DNA from: Phreatobacter cathodiphilus
Lineage (GTDB): Bacteria > Pseudomonadota > Alphaproteobacteria > Rhizobiales > Phreatobacteraceae
Direction of reading: 5' to 3'
NCBI RefSeq assembly: GCF_003008515.1
Contig: NZ_CP027668.1
Coordinates: 3,885,001 to 3,949,000, forward strand
Length of the DNA stretch: 64,000 bases
A program made the position numbers and the translations under genes. The notes beneath the pieces were generated by a model. The model saw only the letters and a program-made list of their open reading frames with translations. It had not been told where the DNA came from and did not search any database. Shown here one piece after another: positions 1 to 10,944 of the stretch. The stretch's first letter is position 1. Each line of letters begins with the position of its first letter.

Positions 1-283
1 TCTGTCGCGCCCGGCCGTCATTCGGATGGGCGTAGCGCCCGTCGGCGTCCGCCTGCCAGATCTCCAGCATGGCGTCGGGCACGGGCTCGCCGGCACCGTC
101 GATGACGCGGCCGGTGAGGACGATTTTCTCGCCCGGCGTTCCCGGTTCCGCCACCTGGCCGTCGACGGAGACGGGCACGTGGGAATAGGCCTTCCCGGGG
201 GTGAGGCCGTAATGGAAGAAGGGACCCACCGTCTGCGACGGCGAGATACCCTCGGGGCGGCCGCCCGCGCTGTCAGTGCTCAT
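1..283 (-). CDS. pcaG: protocatechuate 3,4-dioxygenase alpha subunit (5' part)
   Basis: First 94 codons of the alpha subunit; the gene runs off the left edge. Together with the beta subunit it forms the non-heme Fe(III) enzyme that cleaves protocatechuate between the two hydroxyls (intradiol) to beta-carboxymuconate. The visible part reads MSTDSAGGRPEGISPSQTVG, then GPFFHYGL and the VLTGRVIDGAGEPVPDAMLE strand typical of intradiol dioxygenases. The alpha subunit lacks the iron ligands in known enzymes; that part of the fold is outside the window. The ATG at 283 overlaps the end of pcaH by 11 bases, so the two subunits are probably translationally coupled. Confidence 0.93.
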   Translation of the reverse strand, partial: MSTDSAGGRPEGISPSQTVGPFFHYGLTPGKAYSHVPVSVDGQVAEPGTPGEKIVLTGRVIDGAGEPVPDAMLEIWQADADGRYAHPNDGRARQ

Positions 284-983
284 GCGGTTCCTCCGTCGGC
301 GTCGCCTCGCGGCCGCGCAGCACGATGTCGAACTGGTAGCCCAGCGCCCATTCCGGCTGGGTCGTCTCGAGGTCGAAGCGGGCGATCAGCCGCTCCCGCG
401 CCTTCGCGTCGGGAATGCCGTTGAAGATCGGGTCGTAGGGAAAGAGCGGGTCGCCGGGGAAATACATCTGGGTGACCAGCCGCGACAGGAAGGTCGGGCC
501 GAAGACCGAGAAGTGGATATGGGCCGGCCGCCAGGCATTGTGGTGGTTGCGCCAGGGATAGGCGCCCGGCCGCACCGTGGTGAAGCGGTAGCGGCCGTCC
601 TCAGCCGTGAGATAGCGCCCGGCGCCGGTGAAATTCGGATCCAGCGGGGCGGGGTGCTGGTCGCGCACATGGACGTAGCGGCCGGCGGAATTGGCCTGCC
701 ACAGCTCGACCAGGGCGTTCGGCACCGGGCGGCCGTCCTCGTCCAGCACGCGGCCGGAGACGATGATGCGCTCGCCCAGCGGCTCGCCGGCATGCTGGGC
801 GGTGAGGTCGGCGTCGCTGTCGCGCACCTTGCCGTGGCCATAGACCGGGCCCGTGAGTTCGGTGAGCGTGTGCGGCACGAGGACGAGCGGCTGCTGCGGC
901 GCGCGCAGCACGGTGCTCGTATAGGCGGGATGCAGGCTCGGCGGATGGGCCGCCGTGGAGCCGCGGGGCAGAACCAGGGCCAT
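273..983 (-). CDS. pcaH: protocatechuate 3,4-dioxygenase beta subunit
   Basis: A 236-residue beta subunit, the usual length, which carries the catalytic Fe(III). The N-terminal region has the family's YTSTVLRAP and LTELTGPVYG segments. The central strand is VSGRVLDEDGRPVPNALVEL, and the active-site stretch RPAHIHFSVFG holds the two histidine ligands, with tyrosines around GAYPW. It oxidises protocatechuate in the cytoplasm as the ring-opening step of the beta-ketoadipate pathway. It lies 115 bases downstream of pcaF and overlaps pcaG. The order pcaF-pcaH-pcaG suggests one leftward catabolic operon, with further pca genes probably outside the window. Confidence 0.96.
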   Translation of the reverse strand: MALVLPRGSTAAHPPSLHPAYTSTVLRAPQQPLVLVPHTLTELTGPVYGHGKVRDSDADLTAQHAGEPLGERIIVSGRVLDEDGRPVPNALVELWQANSAGRYVHVRDQHPAPLDPNFTGAGRYLTAEDGRYRFTTVRPGAYPWRNHHNAWRPAHIHFSVFGPTFLSRLVTQMYFPGDPLFPYDPIFNGIPDAKARERLIARFDLETTQPEWALGYQFDIVLRGREATPTEEPHEH

Positions 984-1098
984 CGTCAGGGTTCCTCTCG
1001 GTTGGATCGCGCCTGCCTGTCGCAGGTCTCGTTCGGGAATTGGCCGACGGGGGCTCGACGGCCACGGCCCGGCGCGCGCCGGGCCGCAGCGAAGCGAT

Positions 1099-2304
<1,206 letters not shown>

Positions 2305-2328
2305 GACATTCTCCCTGTCGCGGTCTCG

Positions 2329-2472
2329 TCAGCCGCGTGTTTCGGCATCCTGCACCAGCCCGGTGCGTCCTTCGAGGGCCGCGACAGAGGGGATGAACCC
2401 CTTCATGGCGAGGCGGTCGCCGTGCTTGGGATGGGTGGCGAGGACATCGCGCAGGGACATGAACGCGGCCAT
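2329..2472 (-). CDS. possible 47-residue ORF upstream of pcaF
   Basis: A short frame ending 24 bases before the pcaF start, between the PcaR-like boxes and pcaF. It begins MAAFMSLRDVLATHPKHGD and ends in EGRTGLVQDAETRG. Codons end mostly in G or C like real genes here, and a GGTGGAG sequence lies about ten bases before the ATG at 2472; a second ATG is at 2460. I do not recognise the protein. It could be a pathway-linked microprotein, a leader peptide, or an eroded gene end. A high-GC genome gives many open frames, so support is modest. Confidence 0.35.
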   Translation of the reverse strand: MAAFMSLRDVLATHPKHGDRLAMKGFIPSVAALEGRTGLVQDAETRG

Positions 2473-2538
2473 GCCTGGGCGGCTCCACCTGGGTTGTTCC
2501 TCGAAAGCAGTCCTCACCGCCGGGGCCGATCCTGTCAA

Positions 2539-2572
2539 GTGCGATATACGGACGTATGGGCGATAAACGCAC
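2539..2572. promoter_or_regulatory. two tandem PcaR/PcaU-like operator boxes
   Basis: Two 15-base elements, GTGCGATATACGGAC at 2539 and GGGCGATAAACGCAC at 2558, start 19 bases apart on the same strand. Both resemble the IclR-type PcaR box known from Pseudomonas (GTTCGATAATCGCAC), with 11 and 12 matches of 15. They lie between pcaF (leftward) and the transporter operon (rightward), where a regulator of either could act. The IclR protein at 36391-37197 is the obvious candidate, by inference. Confidence 0.55.
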
Positions 2573-2928
2573 AAGCCACTGATCGCCTCAAGGCTCGGGC
2601 GTTTCACTCCCCCGGAACGCCGTCCTGCAGGACGAAATTGTCGCACCCCCTGGGGCCGGTAAAAAATAAACATGCGCCGCGAATGCATGGCATTCCTGCC
2701 GAAATGGCAGTCCTGGCGCCAATTTGTGCAGTTGCGCCCGGCCCGCGCGGCCTTCTCCGCCCTGATGCAAGGCAGCGTCCTAGGAAAAGCCCCTATGGCA
2801 CGCCCCTTGCCAAGCGCTAGGCTGCGCCGTCCGGGACCCGGAAAAACCTTCGGGCCGTCTGTCGGGCGGGTTTGCGCCGTCCCAGCCGCCTTCAATGCGG
2901 GACCGGACTTCCAGGGGAGAGTATCACG
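2573..2928. other. intergenic region ahead of the transporter operon
   Basis: No credible gene. It contains a short dyad, CTGCCGAAATGGCAG, near 2696-2710, about 100 bases upstream of the sigma-54 promoter at 2796. That is where an enhancer-binding protein could sit, but the link is only positional. Confidence 0.4.
2796..2810 (+). promoter_or_regulatory. sigma-54 (RpoN) promoter
   Basis: The sequence TGGCACGCCCCTTGC matches the RpoN consensus TGGCACG-N4-TTGC at every defined base, with the -24 GG and -12 GC separated by the required ten bases. It faces the binding-protein gene that begins 118 bases downstream. Transcription would begin near 2822 and would need an enhancer-binding activator, so the peptide-type transporter is probably induced by nitrogen or a specific substrate. 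Confidence 0.8.
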
Positions 2929-4530
<1,602 letters not shown>

Positions 4531-4609
4531 CACCGCAAGTCCTGACACCGCCATTCACCGGGGGCGGGCTCCTCCCGCTCCCGGTGCATCACATGAAAAG
4601 AACCCGTTC

Positions 4610-5551
4610 ATGTTCGTTTATGTTGTCCGCCGCATCGTCGCGACGATTCCCGTCATGGCCGTCGTGGCGCTGTTCGTCTTTTCGCTGCTCTACATAGCCC
4701 CCGGCGATCCCGCGGCGGTGATCGCCGGCGACCAGGCGACCCCCGCCGACGTCGAGAAGATCCGCCAGAGCCTCGGCCTCGACCGGCCCTTCCTCATCCG
4801 CTTCGGCGAATGGGTCTGGCAGATCGCCCGCTTCGACCTCGGCACCTCCATCTTCACCGGCCTGCCGGTCACCCAGCTCATCGCCCAGCGCATCGAGCCG
4901 ACGCTCTCGCTCATGGTGGTGACGCTGATCCTCGCCGTCTCGGTGGCCGTACCGCTCGGCGTCCTCTCGGCCTGGAAGGCGGGAACCGTCATCGACCGCG
5001 GCATCATGGCCTTCGCCGTCTTCGGCTTCTCGGTGCCGGTCTTCGTCGTCGGCTACATCCTCGCCTACGTCTTCGCCCTCGAGCTCGACTGGCTTCCCGT
5101 GCAGGGCTACACGCCGATCGCCCAGGGGCTCTGGCCCTGGCTGCAGAACCTGATCCTGCCGGCCATCGCCCTGGGAATGGTCTATGTGGCGCTGATCGCC
5201 CGCATCACCCGCGCCACCATGATGGAGGTCCTTCAGCAGGACTACATCCGCACGGCGCGGGCCAAGGGCATCGGCCAGCGCGGCGTGCTCTTCCTGCACG
5301 CGCTGAAGAACGCCGCGGTGCCGATCATCACCGTCATCGGCATCGGCGTGGCGCTGCTGATCGGCGGCGCCGTGGTCACCGAGAGCGTCTTCGCCATTCC
5401 CGGCCTCGGCCGCCTGACGGTGGATGCCATCCTGAGGCGCGACTATCCCGTCATCCAGGGCCTCGTCCTGCTGTTCTCCTTCGTCTACGTCCTGGTCAAC
5501 CTCGCCGTTGATCTCGTCTACACGCTCGTCGATCCGAGGATCCGCTATTGA
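4610..5551 (+). CDS. ABC transporter permease, DppB type
   Basis: A 313-residue inner-membrane permease with about six membrane spans. The N-terminus MFVYVVRRIVATIPVMAVVA and the following segment, which contains IAPGDPA, are diagnostic of the DppB/OppB half. The EAA-type loop near residues 200-230 contains DYIRTARAKGI. It pairs with the DppC-type permease whose TTG start overlaps its stop. It probably imports the ligand delivered by the binding protein upstream. No ATP-binding subunit follows, so a shared or distant ATPase must energise it. Confidence 0.95.
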   Translation: MFVYVVRRIVATIPVMAVVALFVFSLLYIAPGDPAAVIAGDQATPADVEKIRQSLGLDRPFLIRFGEWVWQIARFDLGTSIFTGLPVTQLIAQRIEPTLSLMVVTLILAVSVAVPLGVLSAWKAGTVIDRGIMAFAVFGFSVPVFVVGYILAYVFALELDWLPVQGYTPIAQGLWPWLQNLILPAIALGMVYVALIARITRATMMEVLQQDYIRTARAKGIGQRGVLFLHALKNAAVPIITVIGIGVALLIGGAVVTESVFAIPGLGRLTVDAILRRDYPVIQGLVLLFSFVYVLVNLAVDLVYTLVDPRIRY

Positions 5552-6453
5552 CCGCGCATAGCCCCGATACAACCGCAACCCTCGGCGCCGACGGCGGCGC
5601 CGTCGACGGCGGCAAGCGCCGCGTCGGCCTCTGGCGCCTCATCCGCCGCTATCCCACCATTGCCATCGGCGGCTTCCTGGTGGCGGCGGTCATCCTCATG
5701 GCCATCTTCGCGCCCTTCCTCGGCACCACCGACCCGACGGCGATCTCGACGCGCCTGCGCACCCGCGAGCCCTCGGCGCAGTTCTGGTTCGGCACCGACA
5801 TGCTCGGCCGCGACATCTATTCCCGCGTGCTCTACGGCGCCCGCGTCTCGCTGGTGGTCGGCTTCTCGGTGGCCATCCTCGCCTCCGTCCTCGGCCTGAT
5901 GGTCGGCCTCGTCGCCGGCTTCATCCGCGCGGCGGACGCCGTCATCATGCGCGTCATGGACGGCATCATGTCGATCCCCTCCATCCTGCTCGCCGTGGCG
6001 CTGATGGCGCTGACGCGCGGCTCGGTCGGCAACGTCATCCTCGCCATCACCATCGCCGAGGTGCCGCGCGTCGCCCGCCTGGTGCGCGGCGTGGTGCTGT
6101 CCCTGCGCGAACAGCCCTATGTCGATGCTGGCGTGGCGGCCGGCACCCGCACGCCGATGATCATCCTCAAGCACATCCTGCCGAACACGCTCGCCCCCAT
6201 CATCGTCCAGGCGACCTATATCTGCGCCTCGGCAATGATCACCGAGGCGATCCTCTCCTTCATCGGTGCCGGCACCCCGCCCATCATTCCCTCCTGGGGG
6301 AACATCATGGCCGAGGGCCGGGCGCTCTGGCAGGTGAAGTTCTACATCGTGCTGATCCCGGCCATCTTCCTGTCGATCACCGTCCTCGCCGTGAACCTTC
6401 TCGGCGACGGCCTGCGCGACGCCCTCGATCCCCGCCTCGCCAAGCAGTTCTGA
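5548..6453 (+). CDS. ABC transporter permease, DppC type
   Basis: A 301-residue partner permease. The TTG start at 5548 overlaps the preceding TGA (TTGA), a translational-coupling arrangement. After a hydrophilic N-terminus comes a first span near residues 35-60, then GTDMLGRDIYSRVLYGARVSL, a DppC/OppC hallmark. The EAA loop includes EQPYVDAGVAAGTRTPMII, and the C-terminus NLLGDGLRDALDPR is typical. An in-frame ATG start would remove part of the conserved region, so TTG is preferred. This is the last gene of the operon; the usual DppD/DppF ATPases are absent. Confidence 0.95.
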   Translation: MTAHSPDTTATLGADGGAVDGGKRRVGLWRLIRRYPTIAIGGFLVAAVILMAIFAPFLGTTDPTAISTRLRTREPSAQFWFGTDMLGRDIYSRVLYGARVSLVVGFSVAILASVLGLMVGLVAGFIRAADAVIMRVMDGIMSIPSILLAVALMALTRGSVGNVILAITIAEVPRVARLVRGVVLSLREQPYVDAGVAAGTRTPMIILKHILPNTLAPIIVQATYICASAMITEAILSFIGAGTPPIIPSWGNIMAEGRALWQVKFYIVLIPAIFLSITVLAVNLLGDGLRDALDPRLAKQF

Positions 6454-6502
6454 GGCGGGGCGCAGGAACCGCTGCCGGAACGACGCGTTCTCGCACAACC
6501 GG

Positions 6503-6524
6503 CGGACCGCCCGCGGGCGGTCCG
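6503..6524. terminator. perfect GC palindrome after the transporter operon
   Basis: A perfect 22-bp palindrome with 11-base arms (CGGACCGCCCG) lies 50 bases after the DppC-type stop. There is no T-run, so it could be a weak or factor-assisted terminator or an mRNA-stabilising hairpin. Confidence 0.4.
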
Positions 6525-6654
6525 ATGCGGCACGACCGCACGGCGGACTGGCAAACCGAAAAAAATGCCTTATTTGCGTCTTCGAAAGTGCTTACACTGA
6601 GCATCCGTTCGCGGCATCTCGGATGCGGCGGGTTGGCCCCTCTCACCGGCGATC

Positions 6655-7374
6655 ATGAGCAACGTGTTCGACATCTACACGATCATCTTCCTCGCCCTTG
6701 CGGTGTTCATCTTCTTCCGCCTGCGCAGCGTGCTGGGGACGAAGACCGGGCACGAGCGCGATCCGTTCCAGCCGCGTGACAACAACCTGCCGCCCGCCGG
6801 CCGGCCCCCCGCTCCCGGCGGCGAGGTCATTCCGATGCCGGCCCGCAACGGCGCACCGCCCGTCCCCATGCCGGCCGATCCCGCCGCCCCGCGCTGGGGC
6901 GACATGGCCCCCGCCGGCACGCCGCTCGCCCGCGGCTTCGACGCCATCGCCGCCCGCGATCCCTCCTTCGAGCCGGCAGGCTTCGTCGGCGGTGCCCGCG
7001 CCGCCTATGAGATGATCGTGCTGGCCTTCGCCGGCGGCGACCGCAAGACCCTGCGCGACCTCCTCGCCAAGGACGTCTTCGAGGGTTTCGAGGCGGCCAT
7101 CCGCGACCGCGAGACCCGCGGCGAGCAGGTCGAGACCCGCTTCGTCGGCATTGAGAAGGCCGAGATCGTCGACGCCCAGGTCCGCGGCGACCAGGCGCAG
7201 GTGACGATGAAGTTCGTCTCCCAGCTCGTGACCGCCACCCGCGACCGCGCCGGCGCCGTGATCGACGGCTCGCCCGAGCGCGTCACCGACGTGACGGACG
7301 TGTGGACCTTCGCCCGCAACGTCACCGACCGCGATCCGAACTGGCGCCTGATCGCCACCGAAGCGGGCGGCTGA
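6655..7374 (+). CDS. Tim44-domain protein (TimA family)
   Basis: A 239-residue protein with one N-terminal membrane anchor (about residues 7-22, IYTIIFLALAVFIFFRL), a proline-rich linker to about residue 85, and a C-terminal Tim44-like domain (about 100-239) with FVGGARAAYEMIVLAFA and the DVWTFARNVTDRDPNWRLIA ending. Bacterial homologues of mitochondrial Tim44 are membrane-linked proteins with roles still being defined. The order Tim44-mltA-smr is common in alphaproteobacteria and is kept here. The usual upstream neighbours (secB, fxsA) are not present. Confidence 0.9.
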   Translation: MSNVFDIYTIIFLALAVFIFFRLRSVLGTKTGHERDPFQPRDNNLPPAGRPPAPGGEVIPMPARNGAPPVPMPADPAAPRWGDMAPAGTPLARGFDAIAARDPSFEPAGFVGGARAAYEMIVLAFAGGDRKTLRDLLAKDVFEGFEAAIRDRETRGEQVETRFVGIEKAEIVDAQVRGDQAQVTMKFVSQLVTATRDRAGAVIDGSPERVTDVTDVWTFARNVTDRDPNWRLIATEAGG

Positions 7375-7403
7375 GCCGCCCTTCCGCTCCCCCGGGGCCG
7401 ACC

Positions 7404-8849
7404 ATGAGCAACCGCCCGCTCTCCGCCATGGCCGTCCCGGTTCTGGCGCTCGCGGTGCTCGCGGCGGCCGCCCTGGCGCCCTCCGCGCCGGCTCGCGCCG
7501 GCTCCAACGACCTGCTGCTCCTGCTGCCGCGTCCCGCGCCGGTGGCGCCCGCTCCCGAAGAGCCGGCCTCCGAGCCCGCCGCGCCGACCGCCGAGGCTCC
7601 GGCCGTGCCGCCGTCTGCCGAGGCGGCCCCCACCCCACCCCTCGCCGACGGCGGTTTCGCGCCGCCCCCGCCCCATGCCTCCGGCTTCCCCTTCGTCTTT
7701 CCCGAGACCTGGAGCGAGGCGGTCGGCTTCGAGAGCCTGCCCGGCTGGGCCGAGGACCGCCAGGACCTGACGCTCGCCGCCTTCCGCCGCTCCTGCCGCC
7801 CGATCCTCGCCTCGCGCGCGCCGCCGCGCGCCTCGCCGGACGTCTGGCGGGCCCTGCGCGACATCTGCCCGCGGGCGCTCGCGCTGCCCGATCCGGTCGA
7901 CGCCGCCGCGGCCCGCGCCTTCTTCGAGGCGGAGTTCCGGCCCCTCCGCATCGCCCGCTTCGGCGAGAGGATCGAGGAGGACGGCTTTCTCACCGGCTAT
8001 TACGAGCCGGAGGTGCTGGCGTCCCGCGAGAAGACCGAGGCCTTCTCCGCCCCCTTCCTGACTCGCCCCGACGACCTCTCCTCCGCCCGCGGCCGCACCG
8101 CCGGCTTCGACGCCCGCTCCGGCGCCGGACGCTGGGTGGGCGGGCGCTTCCTGCCCTATTTCGACCGGGCGGAGATCGAGCAGGGTGCCCTCGACGGCCG
8201 CGGCCTGGAGATCGCCTGGGCCCGCGACCAGACCGACGTCATGTTCACCCAGATCCAGGGCTCGGCCCGCCTGCGCTTTCCCGACGGCGGCACGCTGCGC
8301 ATCGGCTATGCCGCCCACAACGGCCATCGCTACGTGCCGGTGGGCCGCGTCATGATCGAGCGGGGCCTGGCCACCCGCGAGCAGATGTCGATGGACTTCA
8401 TCCGCACCTGGATGGCCGAGAACCCGGAAGCCGCCCGCGACGTGCGCTGGCAGAACCGCTCCTACGTCTTCTTCCAGGTGAAGGGCGAGCTCTCCGCCGA
8501 GGAGGGGCCGGTGGGCGCCCAGGGCGTGCCGGTGACCGACTGGCGCACCATCGCGGTGGACCGCAACGTCCACGCCTACGGCACGCCGGTCTTCATCAGC
8601 GCCATGCTGCCGACGGGGCAGGCGGAAACCGGCGAGCCCTTCCGCCGCCTCATGGTGATGCAGGACACCGGCTCGGCCATCGTCGGCCCGGCGCGCGGCG
8701 ACCTCTATCTCGGCACCGGCGTGGAGGCCGGCTCGACGGCGGGCCGCATCCGACACCGCGCCGACTGGTACGTGCTGCTGCCGAAGGCCCTGTCGCCCGA
8801 GGCCGCCGCCGTGCCGGTTCCCGAGCCGCGCCCGGAGACCGCGCCGTGA
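7404..8849 (+). CDS. mltA: membrane-bound lytic murein transglycosylase A
   Basis: A 481-residue exported MltA. A signal segment covers about residues 8-31 (MAVPVLALAVLAAAALAPSAPARA), without an obvious lipobox. A low-complexity Ala/Pro/Glu linker runs to about residue 100. The MltA domain begins near FRRSCRPILA and includes the FLTGYYEPE motif. The C-terminal 3D domain has VMQDTGSAIVGPARGDLYLG, holding catalytic-type Asp residues. It cleaves the glycan strands of peptidoglycan to 1,6-anhydro products. An in-frame ATG 34 codons upstream overlaps the Tim44 gene and would spoil the signal peptide, so 7404 is chosen. Confidence 0.92.
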   Translation: MSNRPLSAMAVPVLALAVLAAAALAPSAPARAGSNDLLLLLPRPAPVAPAPEEPASEPAAPTAEAPAVPPSAEAAPTPPLADGGFAPPPPHASGFPFVFPETWSEAVGFESLPGWAEDRQDLTLAAFRRSCRPILASRAPPRASPDVWRALRDICPRALALPDPVDAAAARAFFEAEFRPLRIARFGERIEEDGFLTGYYEPEVLASREKTEAFSAPFLTRPDDLSSARGRTAGFDARSGAGRWVGGRFLPYFDRAEIEQGALDGRGLEIAWARDQTDVMFTQIQGSARLRFPDGGTLRIGYAAHNGHRYVPVGRVMIERGLATREQMSMDFIRTWMAENPEAARDVRWQNRSYVFFQVKGELSAEEGPVGAQGVPVTDWRTIAVDRNVHAYGTPVFISAMLPTGQAETGEPFRRLMVMQDTGSAIVGPARGDLYLGTGVEAGSTAGRIRHRADWYVLLPKALSPEAAAVPVPEPRPETAP

Positions 8850-9421
8850 GCCGCCGCCCGCGCACCCTCTCGGCGGAGGACCGCCGGCTCTGGACCCATG
8901 TGGCGGCGGGCGTGAAGCCGCTCGACCCCGCCCGCGCCATCGCGCCGCCCGCCGATCCGGAACCCGCGCCGGCGCCCGCCGCGGACAAGCCGGCGCGCCC
9001 GCCGGCCGCGGCCCGCTCCATCGTTCCCGCCGTGCCGCCTCCGCCGCCGCTGGCGGCGCTGGAGAAGGGCCTGAAGCGCAAGCTCGCCCGCGGCCGGCGC
9101 GACGCCGACGCCCGCATCGACCTTCACGGCCTGACCCAGGACGCGGCCCATCGGCGGCTCATCGCCTTCCTGCGCCAGTCGCAGGCGGCCGGCCACGGCC
9201 TCGTCATCGTCATCACCGGCAAGGGCGCGCCGAAGCGGCTGCGCGAACTCGACGAGGACGCCTTCAGGCCCGATCCCTATGCCGCCCGCGGCGTGCTGCG
9301 CCGGGTGGTGCCGCAATGGCTGGCCCTCCCGGAGATGCGGTCGCTGGTGATCGGCTTCGAGGAGGCCTCCGTCGGACATGGCGGGGCGGGCGCGCTCTAT
9401 GTCCGCATCCGCCGGCCCTGA
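8846..9421 (+). CDS. Smr/MutS2-C domain protein
   Basis: A 191-residue protein with a GTG start inside the mltA stop (GTGA). The N-terminal half is Pro/Ala-rich and probably disordered. The Smr domain occupies about residues 88-190, with DLHGLTQDAAHRRLIAFL and the VIVITGKG motif ending near YVRIRRP. Smr domains of this kind are nucleases or nucleic-acid binders acting on RNA or branched DNA. The substrate here is unknown. Confidence 0.9.
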   Translation: MSRRPRTLSAEDRRLWTHVAAGVKPLDPARAIAPPADPEPAPAPAADKPARPPAAARSIVPAVPPPPPLAALEKGLKRKLARGRRDADARIDLHGLTQDAAHRRLIAFLRQSQAAGHGLVIVITGKGAPKRLRELDEDAFRPDPYAARGVLRRVVPQWLALPEMRSLVIGFEEASVGHGGAGALYVRIRRP

Positions 9422-9531
9422 CGGACTGATGACGGCGAATTCCCGCCCGCTGTGGCCCCGCCGCTCTTGACCGGGGCGGGCGGCGCATGGATCGTCCGTC
9501 ATCATCCCGATCCGTCTCCGGAACAGCAGCC

Positions 9532-10086
9532 ATGCGGACCCGCCTTCTCGCCCTCGTCCTCGCCGCCCTCGCGGGCGTCCCGGCGGCCGGGGCCCAGACC
9601 CTCGCCTTCAACGACGGGGGGCCGCGCGGGCTCGCCGGCTCCACCTACACCACGAGCCGCGTGCCGGGCGCGGCCTATCCCGGCGCCGTGGAGGACGACC
9701 TGCGCATGCGCGGGCCCGTCGGCGTGGTCCTGTTCCGCGACCCGCGCTTCCAGAACCGGCTGCTGCCCTGCGACGAGCCGGCGGCGCTGGAGCGCATCCA
9801 GGAGACCTTCGCCGAGAAGGAGGCGCGCTTCTGGCACTCCTCGCTCGGCATCCGCGGCTTCGACCGGGTGCGCCTCGTCGTCAGCAATCCGCACGGCCAG
9901 AACCTCATTCCGCGCCGGTATTGCACCGCCCGCGCCCATCTCTCCGACGGCCGTGTGCGCACGGTCAGCTACGCCATCCTGGAGGATCAGGGCATGATCG
10001 GCGCCACCTGGGGCGTCGAATGGTGCGTCCACGGCCTCGACCGCGGCCGCAGCTTCGACCCGGCCTGCCGCATGGCGCGGCCCTGA
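9532..10086 (+). CDS. conserved secreted protein of unknown function
   Basis: A 184-residue protein beginning MRTRLLALVLAALAGVPAAG, a clear Sec signal peptide cleaved near AGAQ. An in-frame ATG 15 codons earlier would bury the signal, so 9532 is preferred. The mature part has paired cysteines in LLPCDEP, IPRRYCTARAH, GVEWCVHGLDR and FDPACRMA, suggesting two disulfides in the periplasm. The segments IPRRYC, LEDQGMIG and GVEWCVHGLDR recur in uncharacterised alphaproteobacterial proteins as I recall them. No enzyme motif is recognisable. Confidence 0.8.
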   Translation: MRTRLLALVLAALAGVPAAGAQTLAFNDGGPRGLAGSTYTTSRVPGAAYPGAVEDDLRMRGPVGVVLFRDPRFQNRLLPCDEPAALERIQETFAEKEARFWHSSLGIRGFDRVRLVVSNPHGQNLIPRRYCTARAHLSDGRVRTVSYAILEDQGMIGATWGVEWCVHGLDRGRSFDPACRMARP

Positions 10087-10175
10087 TCCGGAGGAATACG
10101 GGGGGCCCGTGCCGGTTCTTGCTTTGTTCCGGTGCCGCGGCTAGCCTCCATCCGTTGAGAGGGGGGAGGTTGCCC

Positions 10176-10883
10176 ATGGTCGCCCGCATGCTCGCCTGGT
10201 CCCGCCGCGCCGCGGCGTGGCTCGCCGCCGGCCCGCTGTTTCTCGGTCTCGCGGCAACGCCGCCGGCCCACGCCCAGGCCCGGCCGGGGGCGACGCCCGG
10301 CGAGTTCGACTTCTACGTCCTCGCCCTGTCCTGGTCGCCCTCCTTCTGCGAGGCCACGAGCGAGCGCACCTCGCGCTCCATGCAATGCGCCGGCGACCGT
10401 CCCTTCCATTTCGTCGTCCATGGCCTCTGGCCGCAGTTCCACCGCGGCTTCCCCGAATATTGCCAGGTGCCGGCCCCGGCGCTGGAGAACCGCACCGTCA
10501 GTTCCATGCTCGACATCATGCCGGCGCCCGGTCTCGTCCGGCACCAGTGGTCGAAGCATGGCACCTGTTCGGGCGCCCGCTCGGCGGGAGCCTATTTCGA
10601 GCAGGTGCGCCAGGCGCGGGCCAAGGTGCGCATCCCCGCGCAGTTCGAGAGCATCGCCGAGCCGCTCACCGTGACGCCCGACGAGGTGGAAGAGGCCTTC
10701 GTGAGGGCCAATCCCGGCCTCACCCGCGAGATGATCGCCGTGCAATGCGACCAGCGCCGGCTGCGCGAGGTGCGCATCTGCATCGGCCGCGACATGAACT
10801 TCACCGCCTGCGAGGAGATCGACCGGCGCGCCTGCCGCAGGGATCGTCTCGTCATGCCGCCGGCCCGTCCAGGCCGCAGCTGA
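10176..10883 (+). CDS. secreted ribonuclease T2 family protein
   Basis: A 235-residue exported RNase of the T2/RNase I family with a signal peptide over about residues 10-34. CAS-1 is HFVVHGLWPQ with His82, and CAS-2 is VRHQWSKHGTC with Lys127 and His128. In well-studied T2 enzymes the CAS-2 position before Trp is a catalytic Glu; here it is Gln124. Cysteines (C58, C71, C96, C131 and later ones) fit the disulfide pattern. It would cut RNA non-specifically in the periplasm via 2',3'-cyclic products. GGGGGGAGG before the ATG fixes the start. Confidence 0.92.
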   Translation: MVARMLAWSRRAAAWLAAGPLFLGLAATPPAHAQARPGATPGEFDFYVLALSWSPSFCEATSERTSRSMQCAGDRPFHFVVHGLWPQFHRGFPEYCQVPAPALENRTVSSMLDIMPAPGLVRHQWSKHGTCSGARSAGAYFEQVRQARAKVRIPAQFESIAEPLTVTPDEVEEAFVRANPGLTREMIAVQCDQRRLREVRICIGRDMNFTACEEIDRRACRRDRLVMPPARPGRS

Positions 10884-10903
10884 CCCTGTCCGGGTTCGCC
10901 GCC

Positions 10904-10944
10904 TTAACCTCCGGATCGGGGCGGGAACGAAACCCGTCCGAATC
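10904..10944 (+). repeat. 41-bp degenerate repeat, copy 1
   Basis: Pattern: TTAACCT at position 1, a GGATC/GGACC element ending at 14, GAACGAA at 22-28 and CCGAATC at 35-41. Copy 1 matches all blocks. The final GAATC is a GANTC (CcrM-type) site. Confidence 0.7.
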
